A stretch of 64,000 nt of DNA, taken from assembly GCF_945906775.1 (NCBI RefSeq), contig NZ_CAMDRE010000002.1:868001-932000 (forward strand), given 5' to 3'. Made by a program: the position numbers and the translations under genes. Under the pieces are notes generated by a model. The model had not been told where the DNA came from. It searched no databases and saw nothing but the letters and a program-made list of their open reading frames with translations. Shown here piece by piece: positions 8,448 to 18,309 of this stretch; positions within the stretch are counted from its first letter, which is position 1, and every line of letters starts with the position of its first letter. The stretch comes from Citrobacter sp. Marseille-Q6884. GTDB lineage: Bacteria; Pseudomonadota; Gammaproteobacteria; Enterobacterales; Enterobacteriaceae.

Positions 8448-9092
8448 ATGATGCAACCACAAATTAAACCTGTTGATGAACATTCAGCAGGGGACATCAT
8501 CGCGCGCATCGGTAGTTTAACCCGAATGTTGCGTGACAGCCTGCGTGAACTGGGGCTGGACCAGGCGATTGCTGAAGCGGCGGAAGCGATTCCCGACGCG
8601 CGCGATCGTCTGGATTACGTTGTGCAGATGACCGCGCAGGCGGCAGAGCGTGCGCTAAACAGCGTTGAAGCGTCGCAGCCGCATCAGGATGCGATGGAAA
8701 AAGGGGCGAAAGCCCTGACCAAACGCTGGGATGAATGGTTTGAAAATCCCATTGAGCTGTCAGATGCCCGTGAACTGGTCACCGACACCCGGCAGTTCCT
8801 TGGCGATGTGCCTGGCCACACCAGCTTCACGAATGCCCAATTACTGGACATCATGATGGCGCAGGATTTCCAGGATCTGACCGGTCAGGTTATTAAACGC
8901 ATGATGGATGTTATCCAGGAGATTGAGCGTCAATTGCTGATGGTGCTGCTGGAGAACATCCCGGAGCAGGGCGCTCGTCCAAAACGCGAAAATGAAAGCC
9001 TGCTCAACGGCCCGCAGGTTGACACGTCGAAAGCGGGCGTGGTGGCAAGCCAGGATCAGGTTGATGACCTGCTGGATAGCCTCGGGTTCTGA
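8448..9092 (+). CDS. cheZ: CheY-P phosphatase CheZ
   Basis: 214 aa when started at the second of three tandem ATGs (8448), which matches E. coli (MMQP...) and leaves 7 bp to GAGGA. A long helical hairpin carries the catalytic Asp/Gln in AQDFQDLTGQ (around 143-147), and the C-terminal peptide DQVDDLLDSLGF is the CheY-binding helix. It speeds CheY-P dephosphorylation. It is the last gene of the tar operon; a REP-like palindrome follows. Confidence 0.97.
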   Translation: MMQPQIKPVDEHSAGDIIARIGSLTRMLRDSLRELGLDQAIAEAAEAIPDARDRLDYVVQMTAQAAERALNSVEASQPHQDAMEKGAKALTKRWDEWFENPIELSDARELVTDTRQFLGDVPGHTSFTNAQLLDIMMAQDFQDLTGQVIKRMMDVIQEIERQLLMVLLENIPEQGARPKRENESLLNGPQVDTSKAGVVASQDQVDDLLDSLGF

Positions 9093-9101
9093 TGTGTGAT
9101 T

Positions 9102-9134
9102 GCCGGATGATGAGGTTTGCGCCTCTCGTCCGGC
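9102..9134. repeat. REP-like palindrome between cheZ and flhB
   Basis: GCCGGATGATGAGG and CCTCTCGTCCGGC form an imperfect inverted repeat with the GCCGGAT...TCCGGC ends typical of enterobacterial REP units. It separates the cheZ end from the flhB operon. Confidence 0.7.
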
Positions 9135-9262
9135 TAACGCGTGATTAATCGGTTGTTGGCGTTAAAGCCCTAAATCCCGTCTTTTTTGTCGCTTACTCTG
9201 CCCATTGTTGCATAGCGGTTCTGGCATTATTCCCCTCTATATCTCTATCCAGGGTCTGATGC

Positions 9263-10414
9263 GTGGCAGAAGAAAGCGACGACGACAAAACAGAAGCCCC
9301 CACACCCCACCGACTTGAAAAAGCGCGGGAAGAGGGGCAGATCCCCCGTTCCAAAGAACTCACCTCACTGCTTATTTTGCTGGTGGGCGTGTGCATTATC
9401 TGGATCGGCGGGGAGTCGCTTGCTCGCAAACTGGCCGGAATGCTGTCGGCCGGGTTACGTTTTGACCACAGCATGGTCAATGACCCGAACCTGATCCTGA
9501 GCCAAATCATCCTGTTGATTAAAGATGCCATGATTGCGCTGCTGCCGCTCATTACCGGCGTCGTGCTGGTGGCGTTGATCTCCCCCGTGATGCTTGGCGG
9601 CTTGATCTTCAGCGGTAAGTCGCTGCAACCCAAATTCTCTAAGCTGAATCCGCTACCGGGCATTAAGCGCATGTTTTCTGCGCAGACCGGGGCAGAGTTG
9701 CTGAAAGCTATCCTGAAATCCACGCTGGTCGGCAGCGTCACCGGATTTTATCTCTGGCATAACTGGCCGGAAATGATGCGCTTAATGGCGGAGTCGCCGG
9801 TCACGGCGATGGGCAATGCGCTGGATTTAGTGGGGATGTGCGCGCTTCTGGTGGTGCTGGGTGTGATTCCGATGGTGGGATTCGACGTCTTCTTCCAAAT
9901 CTACAGCCACATTAAAAAGCTGCGCATGTCGCGCCAGGATATTCGCGACGAGTTTAAAGAGAGCGAAGGCGACCCGCACGTTAAGGGGAAGATTCGACAG
10001 ATGCAGCGTGCGGCAGCGCAGCGTCGCATGATGGCGGATGTGCCGAAAGCGGATGTCATTGTGACCAACCCTACGCACTATTCGGTTGCGCTGCAGTATG
10101 ACGAAAACAAAATGAGCGCGCCAAAAGTAATTGCTAAAGGGGCGGGGCTGGTGGCGTTGCGCATTCGTGAGATTGGCGCGGAGCACCGTGTACCCACTTT
10201 AGAAGCACCGCCGCTGGCGCGTGCGTTGTATCGCCATGCTGAGATTGGTCAGCAAATCCCGGGTCAACTGTATGCGGCCGTCGCAGAAGTACTGGCCTGG
10301 GTATGGCAGCTAAAACGCTGGCGTCTGGCAGGCGGCAAGCGTCCACCACAACCTGGAAACCTTCCGGTGCCTGAAGCACTGGATTTCATGAACGAGAAGA
10401 ATACTGATGGCTAA
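9263..10414 (+). CDS. flhB: Flagellar type III export gate protein FlhB
   Basis: 383 aa from a GTG start, as in E. coli (382 aa). The N-terminal half has four membrane segments. The cytoplasmic half carries the autocleavage site N269-P270-T-H, whose cleavage switches export from rod/hook to filament substrates. It forms the export gate with FlhA, FliP, FliQ and FliR. Its stop overlaps the flhA start by 8 bp, so the two are probably translationally coupled. A class 2 FlhDC promoter is expected upstream, but I did not identify its boxes with confidence. Confidence 0.97.
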   Translation: MAEESDDDKTEAPTPHRLEKAREEGQIPRSKELTSLLILLVGVCIIWIGGESLARKLAGMLSAGLRFDHSMVNDPNLILSQIILLIKDAMIALLPLITGVVLVALISPVMLGGLIFSGKSLQPKFSKLNPLPGIKRMFSAQTGAELLKAILKSTLVGSVTGFYLWHNWPEMMRLMAESPVTAMGNALDLVGMCALLVVLGVIPMVGFDVFFQIYSHIKKLRMSRQDIRDEFKESEGDPHVKGKIRQMQRAAAQRRMMADVPKADVIVTNPTHYSVALQYDENKMSAPKVIAKGAGLVALRIREIGAEHRVPTLEAPPLARALYRHAEIGQQIPGQLYAAVAEVLAWVWQLKRWRLAGGKRPPQPGNLPVPEALDFMNEKNTDG

Positions 10415-12485
10415 TCTGGTCGCGATGCTGCGTCTGCCCAATAATCTGAAATCCACGCAATGGCAAATTCTTGCCGGGCCGATCCTCATCCTGCTGATCC
10501 TGTCGATGATGGTGCTGCCGCTGCCGGCCTTCATCCTCGACTTGCTGTTCACCTTTAACATTGCGCTGTCGATCATGGTGCTGCTGGTGGCCATGTTTAC
10601 CCAGCGTACGCTGGAGTTCGCGGCATTTCCGACGATTTTGCTGTTTACCACTCTGCTACGTCTGGCGCTCAACGTGGCGTCCACGCGTATTATTTTGATG
10701 GAAGGACATACCGGGTCGGCGGCGGCGGGGAAAGTGGTTGAGGCTTTCGGTCACTTCCTGGTGGGCGGTAACTTTGCCATCGGTATCGTGGTCTTCATTA
10801 TTCTCGTCATCATCAACTTTATGGTTATCACCAAAGGTGCGGGCCGTATTGCAGAGGTAGGCGCGCGTTTTGTGCTGGACGGCATGCCCGGTAAACAGAT
10901 GGCGATTGACGCCGATCTGAACGCCGGGTTGATTGGCGAAGATGAAGCGAAAAAGCGTCGTTCGGAAGTTACCCAGGAAGCAGACTTTTACGGCTCGATG
11001 GACGGTGCGAGTAAATTTGTGCGCGGGGATGCCATCGCCGGTATTTTGATCATGGTGATCAACGTGGTCGGCGGCCTGCTGGTGGGGGTATTGCAACACG
11101 GCATGAGTATGGGAAGCGCGGCGGAAAGTTATACCCTGCTGACCATCGGTGACGGTCTGGTCGCGCAAATTCCGGCGCTGGTTATTTCCACCGCGGCGGG
11201 CGTTATCGTCACCCGTGTGAGTACCGATCAGGACGTGGGCGAACAGATGGTGACGCAGCTGTTCAGTAATCCCAGCGTCATGTTGCTCAGCGCAGCCGTA
11301 CTCGGTTTACTGGGGCTGGTGCCGGGGATGCCCAACCTGGTTTTCCTGATGTTTACTGCGGCGTTACTCGGTCTTGCCTGGTGGTTACGTGGTCGGGAGA
11401 AAAAAGCCCCTGAGGAGCCGCAATCGGTAAAAATGCCGGAAAACAATGCCGTAGTGGAAGCGACCTGGAACGACGTTCAACTGGAAGATTCACTGGGGAT
11501 GGAGGTAGGGTATCGCCTGATCCCGATGGTAGATTTTCAGCAGGATGGCGAATTGCTGGGACGAATTCGCAGTATTCGTAAGAAATTTGCCCAGGATATG
11601 GGCTTCCTGCCACCGGTCGTGCATATCCGCGACAATATGGATCTGCAACCTGCTCGTTATCGCATTCTGATGAAAGGGGTAGAGATTGGCAGCGGCGACG
11701 CCTATCCGGGGCGTTGGCTGGCCATCAACCCGGGCACTGCGGCAGGGTCGCTCCCGGGGGAAAAAACCGTTGATCCGGCCTTTGGTCTCGACGCCATCTG
11801 GATTGAAAGCGCGCTCAAAGAGCAGGCGCAAATTCAGGGCTTTACGGTTGTGGAAGCGAGTACCGTGGTTGCCACACATCTTAATCATCTGATTGGTCAG
11901 TTCGCCGCCGAGCTGTTTGGTCGCCAGGAAGCGCAGCAACTGCTGGATCGTGTTTCGCAGGAGATGCCAAAGCTGACAGAAGATCTGGTGCCAGGCGTGA
12001 TCACGCTGACTACGCTGCATAAGGTCTTGCAGAACCTGTTGGATGAAAAAGTGCCGATTCGCGATATGCGCACTATCCTGGAAACGCTGGCTGAACATGC
12101 ACCGCTGCAAAACGATCCGCACGAGCTTACCGCCGTCGTCCGTGTTGCGCTGGGGCGGGCGATCACGCAGCAGTGGTTCCCGGGTAAAGATGAAGTGCAG
12201 GTTATCGGTCTGGATACGCCGCTTGAGCGACTGCTGTTACAAGCGTTGCAGGGTGGCGGTGGGCTGGAGCCCGGTCTGGCAGACCGGTTGCTGGCGCAGA
12301 CTCAGGAGGCGTTATCCCGTCAGGAGATGCTGGGCGCGCCGCCGGTATTGCTGGTGAACCATGCGTTACGACCGCTACTGTCGCGCTTTTTACGCCGCAG
12401 CATCCCGCAGTTGGTGGTGTTGTCGAACATGGAACTGTCCGATAACCGTCATATCCGCATGACCGCAACCATTGGAGGCAAATAA
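10407..12485 (+). CDS. flhA: Flagellar type III export gate protein FlhA
   Basis: 692 aa, the usual length. About eight membrane helices occupy residues 1-~325, including the conserved loop after GAGRIAEVGARFVLDGMPGKQM (FHIPEP region). A large cytoplasmic domain (~360-692) forms the nonameric ring that docks chaperone-substrate complexes. It belongs to the flhBAE operon, overlapping flhB by 8 bp, and its stop overlaps the flhE ATG by 1 bp. Confidence 0.98.
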   Translation: MANLVAMLRLPNNLKSTQWQILAGPILILLILSMMVLPLPAFILDLLFTFNIALSIMVLLVAMFTQRTLEFAAFPTILLFTTLLRLALNVASTRIILMEGHTGSAAAGKVVEAFGHFLVGGNFAIGIVVFIILVIINFMVITKGAGRIAEVGARFVLDGMPGKQMAIDADLNAGLIGEDEAKKRRSEVTQEADFYGSMDGASKFVRGDAIAGILIMVINVVGGLLVGVLQHGMSMGSAAESYTLLTIGDGLVAQIPALVISTAAGVIVTRVSTDQDVGEQMVTQLFSNPSVMLLSAAVLGLLGLVPGMPNLVFLMFTAALLGLAWWLRGREKKAPEEPQSVKMPENNAVVEATWNDVQLEDSLGMEVGYRLIPMVDFQQDGELLGRIRSIRKKFAQDMGFLPPVVHIRDNMDLQPARYRILMKGVEIGSGDAYPGRWLAINPGTAAGSLPGEKTVDPAFGLDAIWIESALKEQAQIQGFTVVEASTVVATHLNHLIGQFAAELFGRQEAQQLLDRVSQEMPKLTEDLVPGVITLTTLHKVLQNLLDEKVPIRDMRTILETLAEHAPLQNDPHELTAVVRVALGRAITQQWFPGKDEVQVIGLDTPLERLLLQALQGGGGLEPGLADRLLAQTQEALSRQEMLGAPPVLLVNHALRPLLSRFLRRSIPQLVVLSNMELSDNRHIRMTATIGGK

Positions 12486-12877
12486 TGCGTAAGTTGCTTT
12501 GGCTGTTATGTCTTCCGCTGATGGTACAAGCCGCTGGCGAAGGCGCCTGGCAGGCAAGTGGTATGGGCATCACGTTAAACTATCGCGGTGAGGCGGCGTC
12601 GTCTGCGCCGCTGGTTGCCAGCCAGCCGGTCTCCGGTTTAATGACTCTGGTGGCGTGGCGCTACGAACTGAACGGACCCACGCCTGCCGGATTGCGGGTG
12701 CGCTTATGCTCCCAGTCTCGCTGTGTAGAGCTGGACGGGCAAAGCGGCACGACGAATGGCTTTCATAATGTCCCCGCCGTTGAACCGATGCATTTTGTCT
12801 GGGAAGTGCCCGGTGGTGGGCGTTTGATCCCGGCGCTAAAAGTTCAAAGCAATCAGGTGATCGTCAATTATCGCTAA
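12485..12877 (+). CDS. flhE: Flagellar accessory periplasmic protein FlhE
   Basis: 130 aa with a cleavable signal peptide (MRKLLWLLCLPLMVQAAG). The mature part is a small beta-rich domain with two cysteines (LCSQSRC) that could form a disulphide. In Salmonella and E. coli, FlhE limits proton leakage through the flagellar export apparatus. It is last in flhBAE and convergent with the PBP2 paralogue, with only 12 bp between the stops. Confidence 0.95.
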   Translation: MRKLLWLLCLPLMVQAAGEGAWQASGMGITLNYRGEAASSAPLVASQPVSGLMTLVAWRYELNGPTPAGLRVRLCSQSRCVELDGQSGTTNGFHNVPAVEPMHFVWEVPGGGRLIPALKVQSNQVIVNYR

Positions 12878-12889
12878 TGTTCCGTCGGC

Positions 12890-14758
12890 TTAACCCTGCG
12901 CGGGCTGCTGGGCAGGGGGTTGCGGCACGAACAGATGATCCATGATCTGACGCATGACCGGCGCGGCGGTTACCCCGTCGCTGCCGCCGTTTTCCAGAAT
13001 CAACGCCACGGCGACTTTCGGGTTTTTATACGGCGCGAAAGCGGTATAGAACACATGGTCTCGCAGGCGAATGGGGATCATCTTCGCATTGTACGTCTGG
13101 TTTTCTTTCAGGCTAAACACCTGTGAGGTGCCACTTTTCGCCGCAATGCCATAGGGTGCAGTGTGGAAGAACTTATAACCGGTGCCGTTCGGCTCGTTTG
13201 CCATGCCAAACATGGCCTGGCGCACCAGCCCCCAATAGGGGGAAGCGGCGGAGGCAATTTGGATCGGCGCTTGCGGTGCCTGATAAGGGGTAATTGACTT
13301 GCCGCTCTCTTCATCCTGTAAGAGGTGAGGGGAGATCACTTTCCCGTTGTTAATCAGTGCGACCATCGCTTTCACCATCTGGATCGGCGTGGCAATCCAG
13401 TAACCCTGACCGATGCCGACGGAAATGGTATCCCCCTGATACCAGGCTTTTTTATGTACCCGCTGTTTCCAGTCGCGGCTCGGTAACAGACCGTTGTACT
13501 CTTCATCCAGATCGATCCCGGTCGGTTTACCGTAACCAAACTGGCTGAGCATGGTGTTAATCCGATCGATCCCCATCATATAGGCCACCTGATAGAAGAA
13601 GGTATCAGCAGACTCTTCAATCGCTTTAGTAACATCCAGCATACCGTGACCGGTCTTTTTCCAGTCCCGATAATGGCGTTCAGTGCCGGGAAGTGTCCAG
13701 GTCGGCGCGCCGAAGAAGCTGGTCTGCGGCGTGATAACGCCATTGAGTAAGGCCGACATGGCCATATACGGTTTAACCGTTGAGGCCGGAGGGTATAGCC
13801 CCTGCGTCACGCGGTTAATTAACGGCAGGTCTTTGTCCTGTAGCAGTTTGTTGTAGTCCTGATAGCTGATGCCTTTAACAAACGGGTTCGGGTCATAGCT
13901 GGGATTTGAGACCATGGCCAGTACCGAACCGTCATGGGGATCTTCCACCAGTACCGCCGCACGCTGGCCCGCCAGCAGACTCTCTATATATTCCTGCAGA
14001 TGTAAATCCAGCGTCAGGTGGATGTCTTTGCCGGCAACCGGCGGCACATCTTTGATCAGACGCACGATGCGTCCGTGGTTATCCACTTCTACTTCCTGAT
14101 ACCCGGTTTTACCGTGTAACTCGTTTTCGTAATAGTGCTCAATCCCTTGCTTGCCGATGTTGTGGTCAGCGGCATAGTTTTCCGCCAGACCTTTTTTATC
14201 CAGCGCCTTCAGGTCACTGTCATTGATTTTCGATACATAGCCGAGAACATGCGCCAGTTCTGCCCCGTAGGGGTACTGGCGATCTTCATAGCTGTTAATG
14301 GTGACGCCGCTATAGCGAAACTGGTTAACCGAGAAGCGGGCAATCTCCACGTCGGTTAACGCGTTTTTCAGCACGACGGGACGATAACGGCTGCTGGCTT
14401 TCAGCTCATGGCGAAACTGATCAATATCATCAGGCGTCAGGTCAACGATGGGGGTGAGTTGCTTTAACAACGCATCCATATCGCTGATTTTATAGGGGGT
14501 AACGGCAATATCGTACCAGGTCACGTTGCGCACCAGCGGGATGCCGTTGCGATCATAAATCATGCCGCGCGTCGGAGCGACGGGCAGCATTTTAATGTCA
14601 TTTTCATTCGAGCGGGTTGTGTAGTACTGGTGCTGACGGATTTGTAAGTTGTAGAGGTTGTAAATCAGGACGCCAAAACAGATGACCACCAGGCCAAAAG
14701 CCACTATTACCCGTCGCAGGAAGAGCTTTTCTTCCGCCTCAAAATCTCTGAATGTCAT
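12890..14758 (-). CDS. Second PBP2-type peptidoglycan transpeptidase (PBP2SAL-like)
   Basis: 622 aa class B penicillin-binding protein. One N-terminal TM segment (~15-37) is followed by the pedestal domain and the transpeptidase domain with S326-T-V-K329, S383-A-D and K541-S-G-T motifs, all intact. It resembles MrdA/PBP2 (633 aa), but the expected mrdA locus beside rodA is not in this window, so this is a probable paralogue. Salmonella carries such a gene at the same place (between flhE and argS), encoding PBP2SAL, an elongation enzyme favoured at acidic pH. The gene stands alone with no rodA or SEDS partner beside it. Acid-specific use here is inferred from the Salmonella case. Confidence 0.9.
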   Translation of the reverse strand: MTFRDFEAEEKLFLRRVIVAFGLVVICFGVLIYNLYNLQIRQHQYYTTRSNENDIKMLPVAPTRGMIYDRNGIPLVRNVTWYDIAVTPYKISDMDALLKQLTPIVDLTPDDIDQFRHELKASSRYRPVVLKNALTDVEIARFSVNQFRYSGVTINSYEDRQYPYGAELAHVLGYVSKINDSDLKALDKKGLAENYAADHNIGKQGIEHYYENELHGKTGYQEVEVDNHGRIVRLIKDVPPVAGKDIHLTLDLHLQEYIESLLAGQRAAVLVEDPHDGSVLAMVSNPSYDPNPFVKGISYQDYNKLLQDKDLPLINRVTQGLYPPASTVKPYMAMSALLNGVITPQTSFFGAPTWTLPGTERHYRDWKKTGHGMLDVTKAIEESADTFFYQVAYMMGIDRINTMLSQFGYGKPTGIDLDEEYNGLLPSRDWKQRVHKKAWYQGDTISVGIGQGYWIATPIQMVKAMVALINNGKVISPHLLQDEESGKSITPYQAPQAPIQIASAASPYWGLVRQAMFGMANEPNGTGYKFFHTAPYGIAAKSGTSQVFSLKENQTYNAKMIPIRLRDHVFYTAFAPYKNPKVAVALILENGGSDGVTAAPVMRQIMDHLFVPQPPAQQPAQG

Positions 14759-14890
14759 TGACCCGTACCCGATTAATTTGCCGCCTAATGATACGGAGGC
14801 AGGGTTGAGATGACAGACAAAAGATGTTCCATCTCTCTACGGAAATGTGTCATTCCTTGTGAGTTGTTACAGATAGCCTCTTACGGACAT

Positions 14891-14923
14891 AAAAAAGGCC
14901 TGAGTCCCAGGGAGACTCAGGCC
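14891..14923 (-). terminator. Intrinsic terminator of argS
   Basis: GGCCTGAGTC and GACTCAGGCC form a perfect 10-bp stem with a 7-base loop. An AAAAAA run on the left becomes the U-run on the minus strand, 18 bp after the argS stop. Confidence 0.9.
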
Positions 14924-14941
14924 TGTTATTCTGGGATGAAC

Positions 14942-16675
14942 TTACATACGTTCTACGGTTTCGATACCCAGCGTATCCAGACCCAGCTTCAGCGTTTTCG
15001 CTGTCAGCTGTGCCAGTTTCAGACGGCTGTTACGAATTTCTTCGCTCTCAGCGCTGAGGATCGGGCAGTGTTCGTAGAAACCAGAGAACAGCCCTGCAAG
15101 ATCGTACAGGTATGCGCACATCACGTGCGGTGTACCTTCACGCGCAACAACGGTCAGCGTTTCTTCAAACTGCAGCAGACGCGCCGCCAGCTGGGCTTCG
15201 CGAGCTTCATTGATGATGACCTTAGCGTTGGCAAGCACGCTTTCGTCGATCTCCGCTTTACGGAAGACTGACAGGACACGCGTGTAGGCATACTGCATAT
15301 ACGGGGCGGTATTTCCTTCAAACGCCAGCATGTTGTCCCAGTCGAAGATGTAGTCGGTGGTACGGTTTTTCGACAAATCCGCATATTTCACCGCGCCGAT
15401 ACCTACCGCAGTCGCCAGTTTTTCCAGCTCGTCGGCAGGCATATCCGGGTTCTTCTCCGCGACCAGACGGCGTGCACGCTCCAGCGCTTCATCCAGCAGG
15501 TCGGCCAGTTTCACCGTACCGCCAGCGCGGGTTTTGAACGGTTTACCGTCTTTGCCGAGCATCATGCCGAACATGTGGTGTTCCAGCGGTACGGAGTCAG
15601 GCACATAACCGGCTTTACGCACGATGGTCCACGCCTGCATTAAATGCTGATGCTGACGGGAGTCGATGTAATACAGCACGCGGTCGGCATGCAGTGTTTC
15701 GTAACGATATTTTGCGCAGGCAATATCGGTGGTGGTGTAGAGATAACCGCCATCCTTTTTCTGGATGATGACGCCCATCGGTTCGCCTTCCTTGTTTTTA
15801 TACTCATCAAGGAATACAACCGTTGCGCCTTCACTCTCAACAGCCAGACCTTTGGCCTTCAGATCGGCAACAATGCCTGGCAGCATCGGGTTGTACAGGC
15901 TTTCACCCATCACATCGTCACGGGTCAGGGTCACGTTCAGACGGTCGTAGGTTAACTGGTTTTGTGACATGGTGATGTCAACCAGTTTGCGCCACATTTC
16001 GCGGAAGTATTCGTCGCCGCCTTGCAGTTTCACCACGTAGCTGCGAGCGCGTTCGGCGAAGACTTCATCTTCGTCGTAATGCTTTTTCGCGTCACGGTAG
16101 AAACCTTCCAGGTCAGCCAGTGCCATTTCACCGGCATTTTCCTGCTGCTGTTTTTCCAGCCATGCGATAAGCATCCCGAACTGTGTCCCCCAGTCGCCCA
16201 CGTGGTTTGCACGGATCACATGGTGACCGAGAAACTCCAGCGTACGGACCGCGGCATCACCGATGATGGTAGAGCGCAGGTGACCGACGTGCATCTCTTT
16301 CGCCACGTTCGGTGCCGAATAGTCAACAACGATGGTTTGCTTCTCTGGCTGCGATACGCCCAAACGTTCGGAGGCTAACGCTTGCTGGACGTGCTGAGCC
16401 AGAAATGCCGGGTCGAGGAAAATATTAATAAAGCCCGGACCCGCGATTTCAACCTTGCTGGCAATCCCGTTGAGATCCAGATGAGTCAGCACCTGCTCTG
16501 CCAGTTGTCGCGGCGCCATACCCAGTTTTTTGGCAACTGCCATCATGCCGTTGGCCTGATAGTCGCCGAACTGTACTTTTGCTGACTGACGAACCTGCGG
16601 TTCGCAATCTGCAGGCGCACCTGCAGCAATCATGGCCTGACTGACTTTTTCTGAGAGAAGAGCCTGAATATTCAC
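14942..16675 (-). CDS. argS: Arginyl-tRNA synthetase
   Basis: 577 aa, the E. coli length, from a GTG start. A class I synthetase: N-terminal tRNA-D-loop domain (~1-115), HIGH-type motif HVGH in KEMHVGHLRSTIIGD (~130), Rossmann catalytic core, and the anticodon-binding helical domain ending VERM. It charges tRNA-Arg with arginine in the cytoplasm. It is monocistronic, with its own promoter candidate upstream and a strong terminator downstream. Confidence 0.98.
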   Translation of the reverse strand: MNIQALLSEKVSQAMIAAGAPADCEPQVRQSAKVQFGDYQANGMMAVAKKLGMAPRQLAEQVLTHLDLNGIASKVEIAGPGFINIFLDPAFLAQHVQQALASERLGVSQPEKQTIVVDYSAPNVAKEMHVGHLRSTIIGDAAVRTLEFLGHHVIRANHVGDWGTQFGMLIAWLEKQQQENAGEMALADLEGFYRDAKKHYDEDEVFAERARSYVVKLQGGDEYFREMWRKLVDITMSQNQLTYDRLNVTLTRDDVMGESLYNPMLPGIVADLKAKGLAVESEGATVVFLDEYKNKEGEPMGVIIQKKDGGYLYTTTDIACAKYRYETLHADRVLYYIDSRQHQHLMQAWTIVRKAGYVPDSVPLEHHMFGMMLGKDGKPFKTRAGGTVKLADLLDEALERARRLVAEKNPDMPADELEKLATAVGIGAVKYADLSKNRTTDYIFDWDNMLAFEGNTAPYMQYAYTRVLSVFRKAEIDESVLANAKVIINEAREAQLAARLLQFEETLTVVAREGTPHVMCAYLYDLAGLFSGFYEHCPILSAESEEIRNSRLKLAQLTAKTLKLGLDTLGIETVERM

Positions 16676-16740
16676 CGGAATACCTTACATTTATGAAGCG
16701 GGGAGATGTACACCGCGCCAGTTTAAGAATTTAGGGCGGG

Positions 16741-16769
16741 AGTATACTGCAAATGCCCGTTGCCGTCAG
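16741..16769 (-). promoter_or_regulatory. argS: Candidate sigma-70 promoter of argS
   Basis: On the minus strand, CTGACG (-35, 16764-16769), a 17-bp spacer and TATACT (-10, 16741-16746) lie about 65 bp upstream of the argS GTG. Confidence 0.45.
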
Positions 16770-16913
16770 CATCGCGAGCACCGTACGCTGGCTAAAATAC
16801 AGGCAACGTCATTACGCATAATCATTCATTTTACGTTCGAAAAAATCAGCGGTTGGATGGCGCTGTGCAACAGAGTAAATTAGCGGCCTTGAATACCGAT
16901 AAGAGCTCTCATT

Positions 16914-17480
16914 ATGGCGAACTGGCAGACTATTGACGAACTGCATGATATTTCCGCAGATCTACCGCATTTCGTACTGGCGTTTACAGAACTTTCCACG
17001 CGTCTTGGCCTGGATGTTTCAGGGCTTGAAGCCGATCACATTTCTCTGCGCTGCCATCAAAATACCACCGCTGAACGCTGGCGTCGCGGGTTCGAGCAGT
17101 GTGGCGAGTTGTTGTCGGAAAATATGATCAACGGCAGGCCGATTTGCCTGTTCAAACTGCATAAGCCGGTTTGCGTGGCGCACTGGCAGTTTACGATTGT
17201 TGAGCTGCCGTGGCCGGGTGAAAAACGTTACCCGCACGAGGGATGGGAACACATTGAAATCGTTCTGCCAGGCGAGCCGGAGACATTGAATGCGCGGGCG
17301 CTGGCGCTGCTCTCTGATGAAGGGCTGAGCCAGCCTGGGATTTTCGTCAAGACCAGCTCGCCAAAAGGTGAACGTGAACGTTTACCGAATCCGACGCTGG
17401 CAGTCAGCGATGGCAACGTGACCATCAAGTTTCATCCGTGGTCAATTGAAGCGATTGTGGCAAGCGAACAACAGGAGTGA
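16914..17480 (+). CDS. yecM: YecM, VOC-fold family protein of unknown function
   Basis: 188 aa, the same length as E. coli YecM. It has the vicinal-oxygen-chelate-like fold of the family, with conserved His/Glu positions (DHISLRCHQN near 43, EGWEHIEIVLPG near 107) that could bind a metal. No reaction is established. It is followed 3 bp later by cutC, so the two form an operon. Confidence 0.92.
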   Translation: MANWQTIDELHDISADLPHFVLAFTELSTRLGLDVSGLEADHISLRCHQNTTAERWRRGFEQCGELLSENMINGRPICLFKLHKPVCVAHWQFTIVELPWPGEKRYPHEGWEHIEIVLPGEPETLNARALALLSDEGLSQPGIFVKTSSPKGERERLPNPTLAVSDGNVTIKFHPWSIEAIVASEQQE

Positions 17481-17483
17481 ACC

Positions 17484-18230
17484 ATGGCATTGTTGGAAAT
17501 CTGCTGTTACAGCATGGAATGTGCACGCACGGCGCAGCAAAGCGGTGCGGATCGAATTGAACTGTGTTCAGCGCCGAAAGAAGGGGGCTTAACCCCGTCG
17601 CTGGGCGTGTTGCGATCGGTACGCCAGCACGTTTCCATCCCGGTGAATCCAATCATCCGTCCACGTGGCGGGGATTTTTGCTACACCGATGGGGAGTTTG
17701 CCGCGATGCTTGATGATATCGAGATGGTCAAAGAACTGGGGTTTTCAGGGCTGGTGACCGGCGTGTTGGATGCCGATGGTCATGTTGATATGCGGCGTAT
17801 GGAAAAAATAATGGCGGCAGCGGGAGCCTTAAATGTCACGTTCCACCGGGCTTTTGATATGTGTGCTAACCCATTAACGGCGCTGAAGAATTTAGCTGAT
17901 TTGGGCGTCGCAAGAATACTGACTTCCGGGCAAAAATCAGATGCAGTGCAAGGTTTAACAAAAATAATGGAACTTATTGCGCAGGCGGGTGCTCCAATCA
18001 TTATGGCCGGAGCAGGGGTTCGCGCCGCGAATTTGCCTCTGTTTCTGAATGCAGGCGTGCAGGAAGTCCACAGTTCTGCCGGCGTCTGGTTGGCTTCTCC
18101 CATGCGTTATCGCAATGCGGGGTTGTCGATGTCTTCGGATGCGCAAGCGGATGAGTATTCCCGCTATGCGGTAGACGGGGCGGCGGTTGCTGAAATGAAA
18201 GCAATCATTGCCTGCCATCAGGCCAACTGA
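17484..18230 (+). CDS. cutC: CutC family TIM-barrel protein
   Basis: 248 aa TIM-barrel of the CutC family, with the conserved RIELCSAPKEGGLTPS near residue 27 and the TFHRAFDM and RILTSGQKSDA motifs. It was named for copper tolerance in E. coli, but that role is disputed and the biochemical function is unsettled. It is the second gene of yecM-cutC and is followed by a strong intrinsic terminator. Confidence 0.93.
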   Translation: MALLEICCYSMECARTAQQSGADRIELCSAPKEGGLTPSLGVLRSVRQHVSIPVNPIIRPRGGDFCYTDGEFAAMLDDIEMVKELGFSGLVTGVLDADGHVDMRRMEKIMAAAGALNVTFHRAFDMCANPLTALKNLADLGVARILTSGQKSDAVQGLTKIMELIAQAGAPIIMAGAGVRAANLPLFLNAGVQEVHSSAGVWLASPMRYRNAGLSMSSDAQADEYSRYAVDGAAVAEMKAIIACHQAN

Positions 18231-18276
18231 TTTTACCGTTGCATCATGTCGCCCAATATGATGCTTGCTCGTACCA

Positions 18277-18308
18277 GGCCCCTGCAATTTCAACAGGGGC
18301 CTTTTTTT
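18277..18308 (+). terminator. Intrinsic terminator of yecM-cutC
   Basis: GGCCCCTG and CAGGGGCC form an 8-bp stem with a 9-base loop, followed by TTTTTTT. Confidence 0.9.
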
Positions 18309-18309
18309 A

